Below are positions 1 through 8,723 of a DNA stretch of 64,000 nucleotides, piece after piece (position 1 is the first letter of the stretch; every line of letters begins with the position of its first letter). Source of the stretch: Marinilactibacillus piezotolerans (lineage in GTDB: Bacteria; Bacillota; Bacilli; Lactobacillales; Carnobacteriaceae_A). The DNA lies in NCBI RefSeq assembly GCF_900169305.1, contig NZ_FWDP01000004.1:310001-374000 (forward strand), in the 5' to 3' direction. The notes below the pieces were generated by a model that made no database searches, was not told the origin of the DNA, and saw only the letters and a program-made list of their open reading frames with translations. A program made the translations under genes and the position numbers.

Positions 1-1736
1 AACGATTGAGTTGGTTTTTCCTTAGAGAGAAAAAGTCCTATATCATTGGTGTTGCTTCGCTGATCATCGTAGCCTTGCTGCAACTGATTCCGCCAAGGAT
101 TATTGGAATCGTCGTAGATGAGATCGCTACAGATAGAATTACAGCACAGTCTCTTATTTTCTGGTTGGCTATCTTAGTCATTTCTGCACTCGGTCAGTAC
201 TTTTTCAGATATCTTTGGAGGATGAAAATCTGGGGTAACGCGGCAAAATTAGAGCAAACAATGAGAGAGAAATTATATAAACATTTTACTAATATGGATA
301 ATCAGTTTTTTCAGAAATATCGTGCAGGAGATTTAATGGCACATGCAACAAATGACCTAAGAGGATTGCGTATGGTAGCCGGTGGCGGGATTCTTACGCT
401 GGCTGATGCCATCAGTGTCGGATTAACGACTTTAATAGCCATGATGATCGTTGTCGATGTTAAACTGACTCTGATAGCCGTCATTCCTTTACCGCTGCTG
501 GCTTTGACCTCACGAGTTCTCGGTCAAAAGCTTCACATGCGATTCAGAGATGCACAAGCAGCGTTTTCACAATTAAATGATAAAGTTCAGGAAAGTATTC
601 AAGGTATTAAAGTATTGAAAACATTCGGACAAGCAAAAGAAGATATTGAAGAATTTGAAGGTCAGACGGATAATGTTGTGGCTAAGAACCGATTGGTATA
701 TAAAATCGATTCTCTTTTTGATCCAGCTATTACTTTTATTATGGGGATATCTTACTTTCTAACAATTCTTGTCGGTGGTTTGCTGATAACAGATGGAGAT
801 ATTTCAATTGGTGATCTTGTCACCTTTATTAGTTATATCGGGATGCTGGTTTGGCCGATGTTTGCAATTGGCCGCCTGTTCAATATTATTGAACGAGGTG
901 CAGCAAGTTATGATCGAATCGAAAATCTACTAAAAGAAAAGTCTTCAATTATTGAAAGAGAAAAGGCATCAACTCGACCTGTACACGGAAACCTGGAATT
1001 TGATATCCAAAGATTCAAGTATCCGGATGAAGAAGTTGTAACGCTTCATGATGTAAACTTCACTATCAAAGCAGGTCACACGTTAGGGATCGTAGGTAAA
1101 ACCGGCGCTGGTAAGACATCGATCTTAAAGCTGCTGCTTAGAGAGTTTGATCATTATAAGGGAACCATCAAGTATGGTGGTCTGGACATTCGAGAGTATA
1201 CTTTAGATGCTTTACTAAAGCATATTGGATACGTCCCGCAGGATAACTATCTTTTCTCTACAACGATCAGAGATAATATTCGTTTTGCAGATCCTTCGCT
1301 TCCACAAGAAGTTGTCGAAGAAGCTGCAAGACTTGCTGATATTCACGAGGATATCTTAGAGTTGCCGGATGGATATGATACTCAAGTCGGTGAAAGAGGA
1401 GTCTCGCTTTCTGGAGGGCAGAAACAGAGGATTTCTATTGCCAGATCGATTATCACAAATCCTGAACTGATGATTTTGGACGATTCGCTTTCAGCAGTTG
1501 ATGCGAAAACTGAAGAAAGTATCCTATCCGGATTAAAAGAAAAACGTCAGAATCAGACAACAATTATCGCAGCCCATCGTATCAGTTCTGTTATGCATGC
1601 TGAAGAAATCATTGCTGTCGAAAACGGAACGATAGTGGAACGGGGTACGCATGAAGAACTGCTGCAACTCGGCGGCTGGTATAAAGATATGTATCAACAG
1701 CAGCAACTAGAGCAAAAACTGGAAGGAGCCGAATAA
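1..1736 (+). CDS. ABC exporter half-transporter, subunit A (5' end outside window)
   Basis: This is a type IV (multidrug-exporter-like) ABC half-transporter with an N-terminal six-helix membrane domain (about residues 1-300) and a C-terminal ATPase domain. Walker A GKTGAGKT, signature LSGGQ and Walker B LMILDDSLSAVD are visible. The residue after the Walker B Asp is Asp instead of the catalytic Glu, so this subunit carries the degenerate Walker B. The reading frame is open to base 3 with no stop, and the TTG at 6 has no visible ribosome binding site, so the true start is probably upstream of the window. The next gene begins one base after the stop and supplies the partner half. The family resembles YheI/BmrC of Bacillus and LmrC of lactococci; the substrate cannot be told. 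Confidence 0.9.
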   Translation, partial: RLSWFFLREKKSYIIGVASLIIVALLQLIPPRIIGIVVDEIATDRITAQSLIFWLAILVISALGQYFFRYLWRMKIWGNAAKLEQTMREKLYKHFTNMDNQFFQKYRAGDLMAHATNDLRGLRMVAGGGILTLADAISVGLTTLIAMMIVVDVKLTLIAVIPLPLLALTSRVLGQKLHMRFRDAQAAFSQLNDKVQESIQGIKVLKTFGQAKEDIEEFEGQTDNVVAKNRLVYKIDSLFDPAITFIMGISYFLTILVGGLLITDGDISIGDLVTFISYIGMLVWPMFAIGRLFNIIERGAASYDRIENLLKEKSSIIEREKASTRPVHGNLEFDIQRFKYPDEEVVTLHDVNFTIKAGHTLGIVGKTGAGKTSILKLLLREFDHYKGTIKYGGLDIREYTLDALLKHIGYVPQDNYLFSTTIRDNIRFADPSLPQEVVEEAARLADIHEDILELPDGYDTQVGERGVSLSGGQKQRISIARSIITNPELMILDDSLSAVDAKTEESILSGLKEKRQNQTTIIAAHRISSVMHAEEIIAVENGTIVERGTHEELLQLGGWYKDMYQQQQLEQKLEGAE

Positions 1737-1737
1737 G

Positions 1738-3525
1738 ATGGAACAAACCGTATCTCGAGATCGAACGATTCCTTTCAAAAAGCAAATGCATATATTGAAA
1801 AGAATAGTAAAATATGCACATCCTTATAGAAAGCAATTTGCTGCTGCAGTCGTTCTCAGTATATTACTGGCGATCATCAATGCAATACTGCCTAGAATCA
1901 TTCAAATCTTTATCGATGATCATTTAACACCGGGTGGCGTCACGCTTGGAACGATTGTGTTTTTTGCTTCTCTGCATTTTGGAGTGACATTGCTCAGAAT
2001 GGTCGTCTGGTACTTTGAATTATATATATTCAATATGGCTTCTGAACGTACAGTTAAACACATTCGTGAAAGTTTGTATAAAAAACTGCACAGTCTGGGA
2101 ATGAGATTCTTTGATCAGACCTCGACAGGTTGGATCATTACACGTGCTACGAATGATACAGAAGCAATGAAAGACTTCTGGAATGTATTTCTGACCATTA
2201 TGCAAGGTGTTTTTGGTGTAGTGATTTCTCTAGGAGCGATGTTTGCACTCGATGCTTCTGTAGCAATCTGGATTTTGTTATTTGCACCGATTTTACTGGT
2301 TATTATTAGGTTTTATCAGGTTTACAGCTCCAAAACTTATGGAGAAATGAAATCTAAGTTAAGTTCGCTGAACACGAAGTTAGCAGAGACCATTAATGGG
2401 ATGTCGATCATTCAACAATTCAGGCAGGAAAAAAGATTGCAGAAAGAATTTGAAGAAACCAATCAATCTTATTTTGATTCTAGGTACTCAATGGTTAGAA
2501 TTAATGCAATCTTGTTGAGCCCTGTTATTAACTTCCTATACGCAATGGCGGTCGTGCTGATTCTTGCTATCTTCGGAGTTGAAGCTTTAAACAGTCCAGT
2601 CGAAGTAGGGGTCGTCTATCTTTTTACTACGTATGCCAATAACTTTTTCAGACCCTTGACAAGTTTGATGGATAGTTTGAGTTTATTCCAAGACGGTATT
2701 GTATCGAGCAGTCGTATTCTTACGGTAATGGACAACGAAGAATATGCACCTGCTCAGAAAGAAATACAAGGTGCAGAAATTGTATCTGGAAAAATCGAAT
2801 TTAAAAATGTAACCTTCTCTTATGATGGTAAGTCGGATGTATTGAAAGATATCAGCTTTACCGTCAACCCTGGACAAACAATCGCACTTGTCGGACATAC
2901 AGGAAGCGGTAAGTCTTCTATTATTAACGTACTCATGCGGTTCTACGATTTCCAGAAAGGAGAAGTCTTGATTGACGGACGTTCTATCAAAGATTTTCCA
3001 ATGCGCGAACTGCGTAAGAAAACTGGATTAGTTCTGCAGGATCCGTTTTTATTCTACGGAACGATCAAAGACAATATTCGAATAAAAAATGATACCATTC
3101 AAGATCATGAGATTATTAAAGCAGCAGAGTTTGTTCAAGCGGATCATTTTATTGAGGATCTGCCAGGAGAGTACGATGCCAAAGTTGTTGAACGAGGGGC
3201 GAGCTTCTCAAGCGGACAGAAACAGTTGATTTCATTTGCCAGCACAATCGTCCGGGACCCGAAAATCCTTATTCTCGACGAAGCAACTGCTAATATCGAT
3301 ACGGAGACAGAAACGCTGATTCAAGAAGGATTAAATAGAATGCGTACTGGCCGTACGACGGTGGCAATCGCACATAGACTTTCTACGATCCGTGACGCAG
3401 ACCAGATTCTTGTCCTTGACAAAGGGCGCATCATTGAAAGAGGAACCCATGATGAACTAATTGCCAGCGGAGGCAAGTACAAGGATATGTATGAATTGCA
3501 GAATATCGGATTGCAAACAACCTGA
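1738..3525 (+). CDS. ABC exporter half-transporter, subunit B
   Basis: This is the second half of the heterodimeric exporter, 595 residues, with a membrane domain followed by an ATPase domain. Walker A GHTGSGKS and Walker B LILDEATANID (intact catalytic Glu) are present, but the signature reads FSSGQ instead of LSGGQ. The first subunit has the opposite pattern (good signature, Asp in Walker B). In heterodimeric exporters of the BmrCD/LmrCD/TM287-288 kind this pairing makes one consensus and one degenerate nucleotide site. The gene starts one base after the stop of subunit A, so translation is probably coupled, and a terminator follows directly. The role is export of drugs or lipophilic compounds by family resemblance; the substrate is unknown. 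Confidence 0.92.
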   Translation: MEQTVSRDRTIPFKKQMHILKRIVKYAHPYRKQFAAAVVLSILLAIINAILPRIIQIFIDDHLTPGGVTLGTIVFFASLHFGVTLLRMVVWYFELYIFNMASERTVKHIRESLYKKLHSLGMRFFDQTSTGWIITRATNDTEAMKDFWNVFLTIMQGVFGVVISLGAMFALDASVAIWILLFAPILLVIIRFYQVYSSKTYGEMKSKLSSLNTKLAETINGMSIIQQFRQEKRLQKEFEETNQSYFDSRYSMVRINAILLSPVINFLYAMAVVLILAIFGVEALNSPVEVGVVYLFTTYANNFFRPLTSLMDSLSLFQDGIVSSSRILTVMDNEEYAPAQKEIQGAEIVSGKIEFKNVTFSYDGKSDVLKDISFTVNPGQTIALVGHTGSGKSSIINVLMRFYDFQKGEVLIDGRSIKDFPMRELRKKTGLVLQDPFLFYGTIKDNIRIKNDTIQDHEIIKAAEFVQADHFIEDLPGEYDAKVVERGASFSSGQKQLISFASTIVRDPKILILDEATANIDTETETLIQEGLNRMRTGRTTVAIAHRLSTIRDADQILVLDKGRIIERGTHDELIASGGKYKDMYELQNIGLQTT

Positions 3526-3536
3526 TGAATTAAAAA

Positions 3537-3578
3537 TAAAAAGGGATGAGACCGCAGCTGGCCTCATCCCTTTTTAAT
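3537..3578 (+). terminator. Terminator after the ABC exporter pair, likely bidirectional
   Basis: A perfect inverted repeat (AAAAAGGGATGAG at the left arm, CTCATCCCTTTTT at the right) with a short loop ends in a T-run. The A-run on the left gives a T-run on the minus strand, so it can also serve the convergent acyltransferase gene. Confidence 0.85.
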
Positions 3579-3587
3579 TGAGTAGGA

Positions 3588-4187
3588 TTATTTTTTTACA
3601 GATATCTGATCCAGTTCTTCAAAAGACTGTTGAATTTTATCAGAATAATATTGATTTATATCATCGACACCTTCAAGTTTTCTTTCAACATAGAATGGAT
3701 CGCCGATTTTGACAACGGCTTTCTTTCTTTTGAAAATATCTTTAATCGTATAAGGACCTTCATAGACAACAGGAACAATAGGACGCTTGCTCATTCTGGC
3801 GATTGTCACAGCGCCGCCTTTCAGCTCTTGAGAGTGGCGTGTTCCGGTTGGGAAAATCACAAGACTCAACTTATTTTCTTTTAATATTTTTATAGGCTTC
3901 TTAATAGCGCTCGGTTTTGGGTTGTCCCGGTCTACTGGAAAAGCATTCAGATTTGAAATAAACCATCCAAATAGTTTGTGATTGAACAATTCTTTTTTAG
4001 CCATAAAACAAAATTGTCTGGGACTGGCTGCCAGTGCTATGAATACCGGATCAATCAGTGAACGATGCGGTGCGATCAATACGTATGTTTCATCTTTAGG
4101 GAGTTTATCTCTGTTGATATAGGTGGGCTTACCATTGAAAATATAGAGGAGTATGCGAACGAATCCTCTTACAAAAGTAAAAAACAC
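3588..4187 (-). CDS. plsC: 1-acyl-sn-glycerol-3-phosphate acyltransferase (PlsC family)
   Basis: A 199-residue PlsC-family acyltransferase, which adds the second acyl chain to lysophosphatidate at the membrane in phospholipid synthesis. The catalytic motif HRSLID (the HX4D box) lies near residue 40, the substrate-binding box reads FPTGTRH around residue 113 (Thr where many family members have Glu), and the late PIVPVV motif is present. A hydrophobic N-terminus (FVRGFVRILLYIF) may anchor it. The start is GTG at 4187, supported by AAAGGAAG eight bases upstream. It is convergent with the ABC pair. Several PlsC paralogues often exist in one genome, so the exact acceptor is uncertain. Confidence 0.85.
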   Translation of the reverse strand: MFFTFVRGFVRILLYIFNGKPTYINRDKLPKDETYVLIAPHRSLIDPVFIALAASPRQFCFMAKKELFNHKLFGWFISNLNAFPVDRDNPKPSAIKKPIKILKENKLSLVIFPTGTRHSQELKGGAVTIARMSKRPIVPVVYEGPYTIKDIFKRKKAVVKIGDPFYVERKLEGVDDINQYYSDKIQQSFEELDQISVKK

Positions 4188-4269
4188 TTTTTACACTTCC
4201 TTTACCTTTTCTTTGAACTACATAATTATGATGCATTCTAAATCAAGAAGCAAGTTTTTTATAAAAAGT

Positions 4270-4298
4270 TTGCTATTTGTACAAATAGTATGTATAAT
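4270..4298 (+). promoter_or_regulatory. rpsB promoter
   Basis: TTGCTA at 4270-4275 and TATAAT at 4293-4298 are 17 bases apart, giving a start point near 4305 and a leader of about 120 nt before rpsB. The spacer is almost entirely filled by a perfect palindrome (separate entry). Confidence 0.75.
4273..4288. promoter_or_regulatory. Perfect palindrome inside the rpsB promoter spacer (candidate operator)
   Basis: CTATTTGTACAAATAG is a perfect 16-base palindrome that overlaps the -35 edge and fills most of the spacer. This is where a dimeric repressor would block RNA polymerase. I do not recognise the binding protein, and in AT-rich DNA an 8-bp arm could occur by chance. Confidence 0.4.
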
Positions 4299-4338
4299 GA
4301 TTAACGGTGTAAAAACACTAATTTCACACTTTATTGGA

Positions 4339-4379
4339 TGTATCAAATGGTGCTCTAAAGCCATGGAGTGTTTGATACA
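4339..4379 (+). promoter_or_regulatory. rpsB leader stem-loop (candidate S2 autoregulatory RNA)
   Basis: TGTATCAAA at 4339-4347 pairs perfectly with TTTGATACA at 4371-4379, enclosing a 23-base loop that can pair further. It lies in the 5' leader about 45 bases before the rpsB start and has no T-run, so it is not a terminator. Ribosomal protein leaders that bind their own product are common; a role for S2 binding here is inference. Confidence 0.4.
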
Positions 4380-4424
4380 AATGAAAATAAAGGAAGAAAA
4401 AAACCAATATGGAGGAATGTACAA

Positions 4425-5183
4425 ATGGCAGTAGTATCAATGAAACAACTATTAGAATCAGGCGTTCACTTTGGTCACCAGACACGTCGCTGGAATCCTA
4501 AAATGAAACGTTATATCTTTACAGAAAGAAACGGCATCTACATCATCGACTTGCAAAAAACAGTTCGTATGATCGATCAAGCGTACAACTATGTTCGCGA
4601 AATCGCTGAAGATGGTGGAACAGTTCTTTTTGTAGGAACTAAAAAACAAGCACAAGATGCAATCAAAGAAGAAGCAATCAGAGCTGGCGCTTACTACATC
4701 AACCACCGTTGGTTGGGTGGAACGCTGACTAACTGGGATACAATCCAAAAACGTATTACTCGTTTGAAAGAATTAGAAAAAATGGAAGAAGATGGTACTT
4801 TTGAAGTTCTTCCTAAAAAAGAAGTAGGAATCCTGCTTAAAGAACGTGACCGTCTTGAAAAATTCTTAGGCGGAATCAAAGATATGCCTAAGCGTCCGGA
4901 CGTATTATTCGTAGTAGATCCTCGTAAAGAGCATATCGCTGTTAAAGAAGCACAAAAATTGAATATCCCAATCGTTGCTATGGTAGATACCAACTGCGAC
5001 CCAGACGAAATCGATGTAATCATCCCTTCAAATGACGACGCGATCCGTGCTGTTAAATTATTAACTAAAACAATGGCAGACGCTGTTATTGAAGGAAACC
5101 AAGGAGAAGAAGGATTTGAAGAAGAAGTAAAATCCGACTCACTTGATGAAATTGTTGAAGTTGTAGAAGGCGACAACGAGTAA
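4425..5183 (+). CDS. rpsB: 30S ribosomal protein S2
   Basis: Ribosomal protein uS2, 252 residues, needed for late assembly of the 30S subunit and for S1 binding. The N-terminus [27 protein letters not shown] and the internal GGTLTNW motif are classic. The start is the ATG at 4425, with GGAGG at 4411-4415; a longer in-frame reading from 4368 has no ribosome binding site and adds no conserved sequence. The last 25 residues are an acidic tail ([22 protein letters not shown]) common in this order. tsf follows 51 bases downstream, the usual rpsB-tsf pair. Confidence 0.98.
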   Translation: MAVVSMKQLLESGVHFGHQTRRWNPKMKRYIFTERNGIYIIDLQKTVRMIDQAYNYVREIAEDGGTVLFVGTKKQAQDAIKEEAIRAGAYYINHRWLGGTLTNWDTIQKRITRLKELEKMEEDGTFEVLPKKEVGILLKERDRLEKFLGGIKDMPKRPDVLFVVDPRKEHIAVKEAQKLNIPIVAMVDTNCDPDEIDVIIPSNDDAIRAVKLLTKTMADAVIEGNQGEEGFEEEVKSDSLDEIVEVVEGDNE

Positions 5184-5234
5184 TTTAAATTATTCCAATA
5201 AAGAGCAGTTACATTTCGATTAGGAGGAATTACA

Positions 5235-6119
5235 TTGGCAAACATTAAGGCAGCACAAGTAAAAGAGTTGCGCGACAAAACAGGCGTTGGAATGATGGAC
5301 GCTAAAAAAGCACTTGTAGAAACAGATGGAGATTTAGATGCAGCAATTGACTACCTGCGTGAAAAAGGTGTATCTAAAGCAGCTAAAAAAGCAGACCGTA
5401 TTGCGGCTGAAGGATTAGCAAACGTTTATTCTGCAGGAAATTCTGCAGCAATTGCAGAAATCAACTCTGAAACAGACTTCGTATCTAAAAATGAAAAGTT
5501 CCAAAACCTAGTTAAAAACGTTACGAAAACAATCGTTGAGAACAAACCGGCATCAGTTGAAGAAGCTCTGGAAACTGAAATGGACGGAGAGACAATCAAC
5601 TCTGTAATCACTGAAGCAACTCAGACAATCGGTGAAAAAATCACTTTGCGTCGTTTTGCAGTTTTAGAGAAAACAGACGGTCAAGTGTTCGGAGACTACG
5701 AGCACATGGGTGGACGCATCACTGTTTTAACTTTAGTTGAAGGAACAGATAACGAAGAAGTTGCGCGTAATGTTGCAATGCATATCGCAGCGATCAATCC
5801 TAAATACATCACTCGTGATGAAGTACCTCAAGAAACACGCGACCACGAATTGAGTGTATTGAAAGAACAAGCTAAAAACGAAGGTAAACCTGAGAACATC
5901 GTAGAGAAAATGGTTCAAGGTAGACTAAACAAATGGTTGGCAGAAATCAGTCTTGTAGATCAACCATACGTTAAAGATTCAGATAAAACAGTTGGCCAAT
6001 ATTTGAAAGAAAATGGCGCAGCGATCAAATCTTTCATCCGTTATGAAGTTGGAGAAGGAATTGAAAAACGTTCTGAAGACTTCGCGGCTGAAGTTCAAAG
6101 CCAGTTAGGCAACAAGTAA
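5235..6119 (+). CDS. tsf: Translation elongation factor Ts
   Basis: EF-Ts, 294 residues, is the nucleotide exchange factor that regenerates EF-Tu-GTP. The N-terminal UBA-like domain ([22 protein letters not shown]) and the TDFVSKN core motif are present. It starts with TTG, set by the ribosome binding site AGGAGG twelve bases earlier; the codons after it encode the conserved [13 protein letters not shown]. It is co-transcribed with rpsB and closed by a terminator. Length and motifs are normal. Confidence 0.98.
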   Translation: MANIKAAQVKELRDKTGVGMMDAKKALVETDGDLDAAIDYLREKGVSKAAKKADRIAAEGLANVYSAGNSAAIAEINSETDFVSKNEKFQNLVKNVTKTIVENKPASVEEALETEMDGETINSVITEATQTIGEKITLRRFAVLEKTDGQVFGDYEHMGGRITVLTLVEGTDNEEVARNVAMHIAAINPKYITRDEVPQETRDHELSVLKEQAKNEGKPENIVEKMVQGRLNKWLAEISLVDQPYVKDSDKTVGQYLKENGAAIKSFIRYEVGEGIEKRSEDFAAEVQSQLGNK

Positions 6120-6135
6120 GAGTAGTCTTTAAATC

Positions 6136-6172
6136 AGGTAGGAGCGTTGATTTTCGCGTTCCTGCCTTTTTT
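6136..6172 (+). terminator. Terminator of rpsB-tsf
   Basis: An 11-bp stem (AGGTAGGAGCG at 6136-6146 with CGTTCCTGCCT at 6157-6167, two G-T pairs) is followed by a run of T. Confidence 0.8.
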
Positions 6173-6264
6173 AGAGCCTGATACATATCAGCGTACTTTT
6201 ATAAATGACCTAGTTAAGGGAATATGGTAAACTGTATCTGAACGACTGATGGAGGGAAATCAAA

Positions 6265-6996
6265 ATGTTAGAACCTAAGTATAAGAGAATAATATTGAAA
6301 CTAAGCGGAGAAGCTTTAGCTGGGGATACAGGTTTTGGGATTCAACCTCCAACTATTGATGAGATCTGCCAAGAAATCAAAGAAGTACATGACTTGGGAA
6401 TCGAAATCGCTATTGTTGTCGGCGGCGGAAATATCTGGCGAGGACACGTTGGGTCGGAAATGGGTATGGAAAGAGCACAAGCAGATTATATGGGTATGAT
6501 TGCTACAATTATGAATGCCTTAGCACTGCAAGACTGTCTTGAAAATAATGGTGTGCCGACTCGAGTACAGACATCTATTGAAATGAGACAAGTGGCTGAA
6601 CCTTATATTCGCAGAAAAGCGATTCGTCACCTTGAAAAAGGAAGAGTTGTCATTTTTGCCGGAGGTATCGGCAGCCCATACTTCTCAACAGATACCACAG
6701 CAGCTTTGAGAGCGGCTGAAATCAATGCAGATGTTATCATGATGGCGAAAAATAACGTCGATGGGATTTACTCTGCTGATCCAAAAATCGATAAGTCTGC
6801 TGTTAAATATGAAAAATTAACATATCTTGAAATCATTAATCAGTCACTTCAAGTTATGGATACGACGGCTTCGTCATTAAGCATGGACAATGATATTCCG
6901 CTGGTCGTATTTAATTTAAACAAAACCGGCAATATCAAACGTGTTGCATTAGGTGAAACAATCGGTACAACCGTAAGGAGGACTCACAATGAGTGA
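6265..6996 (+). CDS. pyrH: UMP kinase
   Basis: UMP kinase of the amino acid kinase fold, 243 residues, phosphorylates UMP to UDP in pyrimidine nucleotide synthesis. KLSGEALAG near the N-terminus binds phosphate, [11 protein letters not shown] is the UMP-binding glycine loop, and the C-terminal half carries the nucleotide-binding [12 protein letters not shown]. The start ATG follows GGAGGG. It overlaps frr by 8 bases, the standard pyrH-frr arrangement. Its separation from tsf by a terminator suggests its own promoter near 6200-6240, where TGGTAAACT could be an extended -10 element. Confidence 0.98.
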   Translation: MLEPKYKRIILKLSGEALAGDTGFGIQPPTIDEICQEIKEVHDLGIEIAIVVGGGNIWRGHVGSEMGMERAQADYMGMIATIMNALALQDCLENNGVPTRVQTSIEMRQVAEPYIRRKAIRHLEKGRVVIFAGGIGSPYFSTDTTAALRAAEINADVIMMAKNNVDGIYSADPKIDKSAVKYEKLTYLEIINQSLQVMDTTASSLSMDNDIPLVVFNLNKTGNIKRVALGETIGTTVRRTHNE

Positions 6997-7546
6997 TAGT
7001 ATAATTAAAGACACATCAGCAAGAATGAAGAAAGCTGAACAAGCTTATGTTCGTGAACTTGGCGGGATACGAGCAGGCAGAGCCAATCCTAGTCTGCTTA
7101 ACCGTGTAACAGTAGATTATTATGGAGCGCCTACACCTTTGAATCAAATTGCTCAAATTGCGGTTCCGGAAGCTAGAGTATTATTGATTACCCCTTATGA
7201 TAAAAGTGCATTAGGAGATATTGAAAAAGCTTTAAACCAATCTGATATTGGTATCCCACCTTCAAATGATGGAAATGTTATTCGTTTAGTTGTACCTGCG
7301 TTGACAGAAGAGCGCAGAAAAGAAATTGCTAAACAAGTAGGAAAAGAAGCAGAAAATGCAAAAATTGCTGTAAGAAATATTCGTCGCGACGCTATTGATT
7401 CTTTGAAAAAAGCAGAGAAAAATGGCGATTTGACAAAAGACGACTTGCATGATTTTGAAGAAGAAGTTCAAAATCTAACCAACAGCAGTGTTGCAGCTAT
7501 TGATAACTTGTCTGCTGAAAAAGAAAAAGAAATCTTAGACGTATAA
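6989..7546 (+). CDS. frr: Ribosome recycling factor
   Basis: RRF, 185 residues, splits post-termination ribosomes together with EF-G. The hallmark [30 protein letters not shown] lies at residues 25-55, and the C-terminal helices contain the [10 protein letters not shown] and [13 protein letters not shown] segments. It starts inside the end of pyrH, so the two are translationally coupled, and a strong terminator begins right after the stop. Confidence 0.98.
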   Translation: MSDSIIKDTSARMKKAEQAYVRELGGIRAGRANPSLLNRVTVDYYGAPTPLNQIAQIAVPEARVLLITPYDKSALGDIEKALNQSDIGIPPSNDGNVIRLVVPALTEERRKEIAKQVGKEAENAKIAVRNIRRDAIDSLKKAEKNGDLTKDDLHDFEEEVQNLTNSSVAAIDNLSAEKEKEILDV

Positions 7547-7548
7547 AA

Positions 7549-7590
7549 AATGCAAGGAGATCTCGTCATCTCCTTGCATTCTTTATTTTA
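7549..7590 (+). terminator. Terminator of pyrH-frr
   Basis: A 12-13 bp perfect stem built from ATGCAAGGAGAT and ATCTCCTTGCAT is followed by a T-rich stretch. Confidence 0.88.
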
Positions 7591-7641
7591 TAGATTTTGG
7601 TTTATAAGTTTTATATAAATAGTAGTATATTAGTGGTACCT

Positions 7642-7734
7642 TTAAAATTTGTCCATAATCAATTTGTTAACCAGTTTAGTCACAACTGCAGATAGAATTA
7701 AACCAACGATATACTTAAAAACTTTATTCTTCAT
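7642..7734 (-). CDS. Hypothetical 30-residue hydrophobic membrane peptide
   Basis: A short open frame encodes 30 residues, starting MKNKVFKYIVGLILSA and ending LIMDKF. Lysines flank a central hydrophobic stretch (about residues 8-19), as in single-pass membrane peptides. The ATG is preceded nine bases upstream by AAAGGAGG, a near-perfect Shine-Dalgarno, and 40 bases further upstream by an extended -10 (TGTTATACT on the minus strand at about 7774-7782). It lies between the frr terminator and uppS and is transcribed against both. I do not recognise the family. Small membrane toxins and small accessory membrane proteins look like this, but no antisense RNA partner is evident. Expression is inferred from the translation and promoter signals only. 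Confidence 0.55.
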   Translation of the reverse strand: MKNKVFKYIVGLILSAVVTKLVNKLIMDKF

Positions 7735-7773
7735 ACAAAACGGCCTCCTTTATTGTCTAACTAACCTGTTATC

Positions 7774-7782
7774 AGTATAACA
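7774..7782 (-). promoter_or_regulatory. Extended -10 promoter for the 30-residue peptide
   Basis: On the minus strand the bases read TGTTATACT, an extended -10 element. No good -35 hexamer is seen, which extended -10 promoters do not require. Confidence 0.4.
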
Positions 7783-7958
7783 AAATCTAAAATAGATTTA
7801 TATTTTTTTGCTTTAAAGCTTCTTTAAAGCCGTACGTTAAACTGAAATCGTTAAAATATTTAAATCCTTATAGGAATTTTAGAAATTTTAATATGGTAAT
7901 TTAAGGGATTATTTACTACAATAGAGTAGATGTATATTGAATACTTGGAGGTTTTGAA

Positions 7959-8699
7959 GTGGTAGATCATCCACATAATAAAAAAACAATCGATTTGGTT
8001 CCGGATCATGTAGCCGTTATCATGGATGGGAATGGCCGCTGGGCACAAAAGTTGGGAAAAGAACGCAAGGAAGGTCATCAAGAAGGGATGGAAGCGATTC
8101 GCCGAGTGACGGTTCGTGCCAGTCAAAGAGGTGTCAAAGTGCTCACGCTTTATGCTTTCTCTACAGAAAACTGGAAACGTCCGCCTCAAGAAGTAAAGTT
8201 TTTAATGCAGCTTCCCGTTACTTTCTTTGATCGATTTGTGCCCGAATTGCAAGAAAATAATGTGAAAGTCAATATGATCGGTTTTCGTAAAAATGTTCCA
8301 GGGCCTACTAGAAAATCAATTGAAAAAGCCATTGATCAGACTAAAGATAATACAGGAATGATTTTGAATTTTGCTTTCAATTATGGCGGAAGAGCCGAAA
8401 TTATTGAAGCAACGAAGTCAGTGATTGATAAAGTATTATCGGGTGAATTGAATAAAAAGGAAGTCACTGAAGAAACACTTCAAGCAGAATTATTAACAAA
8501 CTCTATTGCCCCTTATGATAATGTAGATCTGTTGATTCGAAGCAGCGGCGAACAAAGGTTAAGTAACTTTTTGTTATGGCAGAATGCATATAGTGAATTC
8601 TACTTTTCAAAATTGTACTGGCCGGATTTTACCGGAGATATATTTGATGAGGCGCTACTGGATTATCAAAGTAGAAGCCGTCGATATGGAGCAATTTAA
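7959..8699 (+). CDS. uppS: Undecaprenyl diphosphate synthase (cis-prenyltransferase)
   Basis: UppS, 246 residues, condenses isopentenyl diphosphate onto farnesyl diphosphate to make the C55 lipid carrier for peptidoglycan and teichoic acids. Motifs are complete: HVAVIMDGNGRWA with the catalytic Asp, FSTENWKRP, and LIRSSGEQRLSNFLLWQ near the C-terminus. It starts with GTG at 7959, seven bases after TTGGAGGT. It heads the uppS-cdsA-rseP-proS cluster; a -10-like TACAAT occurs at 7917. Confidence 0.97.
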   Translation: MVDHPHNKKTIDLVPDHVAVIMDGNGRWAQKLGKERKEGHQEGMEAIRRVTVRASQRGVKVLTLYAFSTENWKRPPQEVKFLMQLPVTFFDRFVPELQENNVKVNMIGFRKNVPGPTRKSIEKAIDQTKDNTGMILNFAFNYGGRAEIIEATKSVIDKVLSGELNKKEVTEETLQAELLTNSIAPYDNVDLLIRSSGEQRLSNFLLWQNAYSEFYFSKLYWPDFTGDIFDEALLDYQSRSRRYGAI

Positions 8700-8723
8700 A
8701 CTCATAAATTCAGGAGGAGACGG

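Noticed and set aside
4694-5278. 194-codon frame antisense to rpsB/tsf
   Set aside because: Low-complexity Ser/Ile-rich shadow of a highly expressed gene, with no ribosome binding site.
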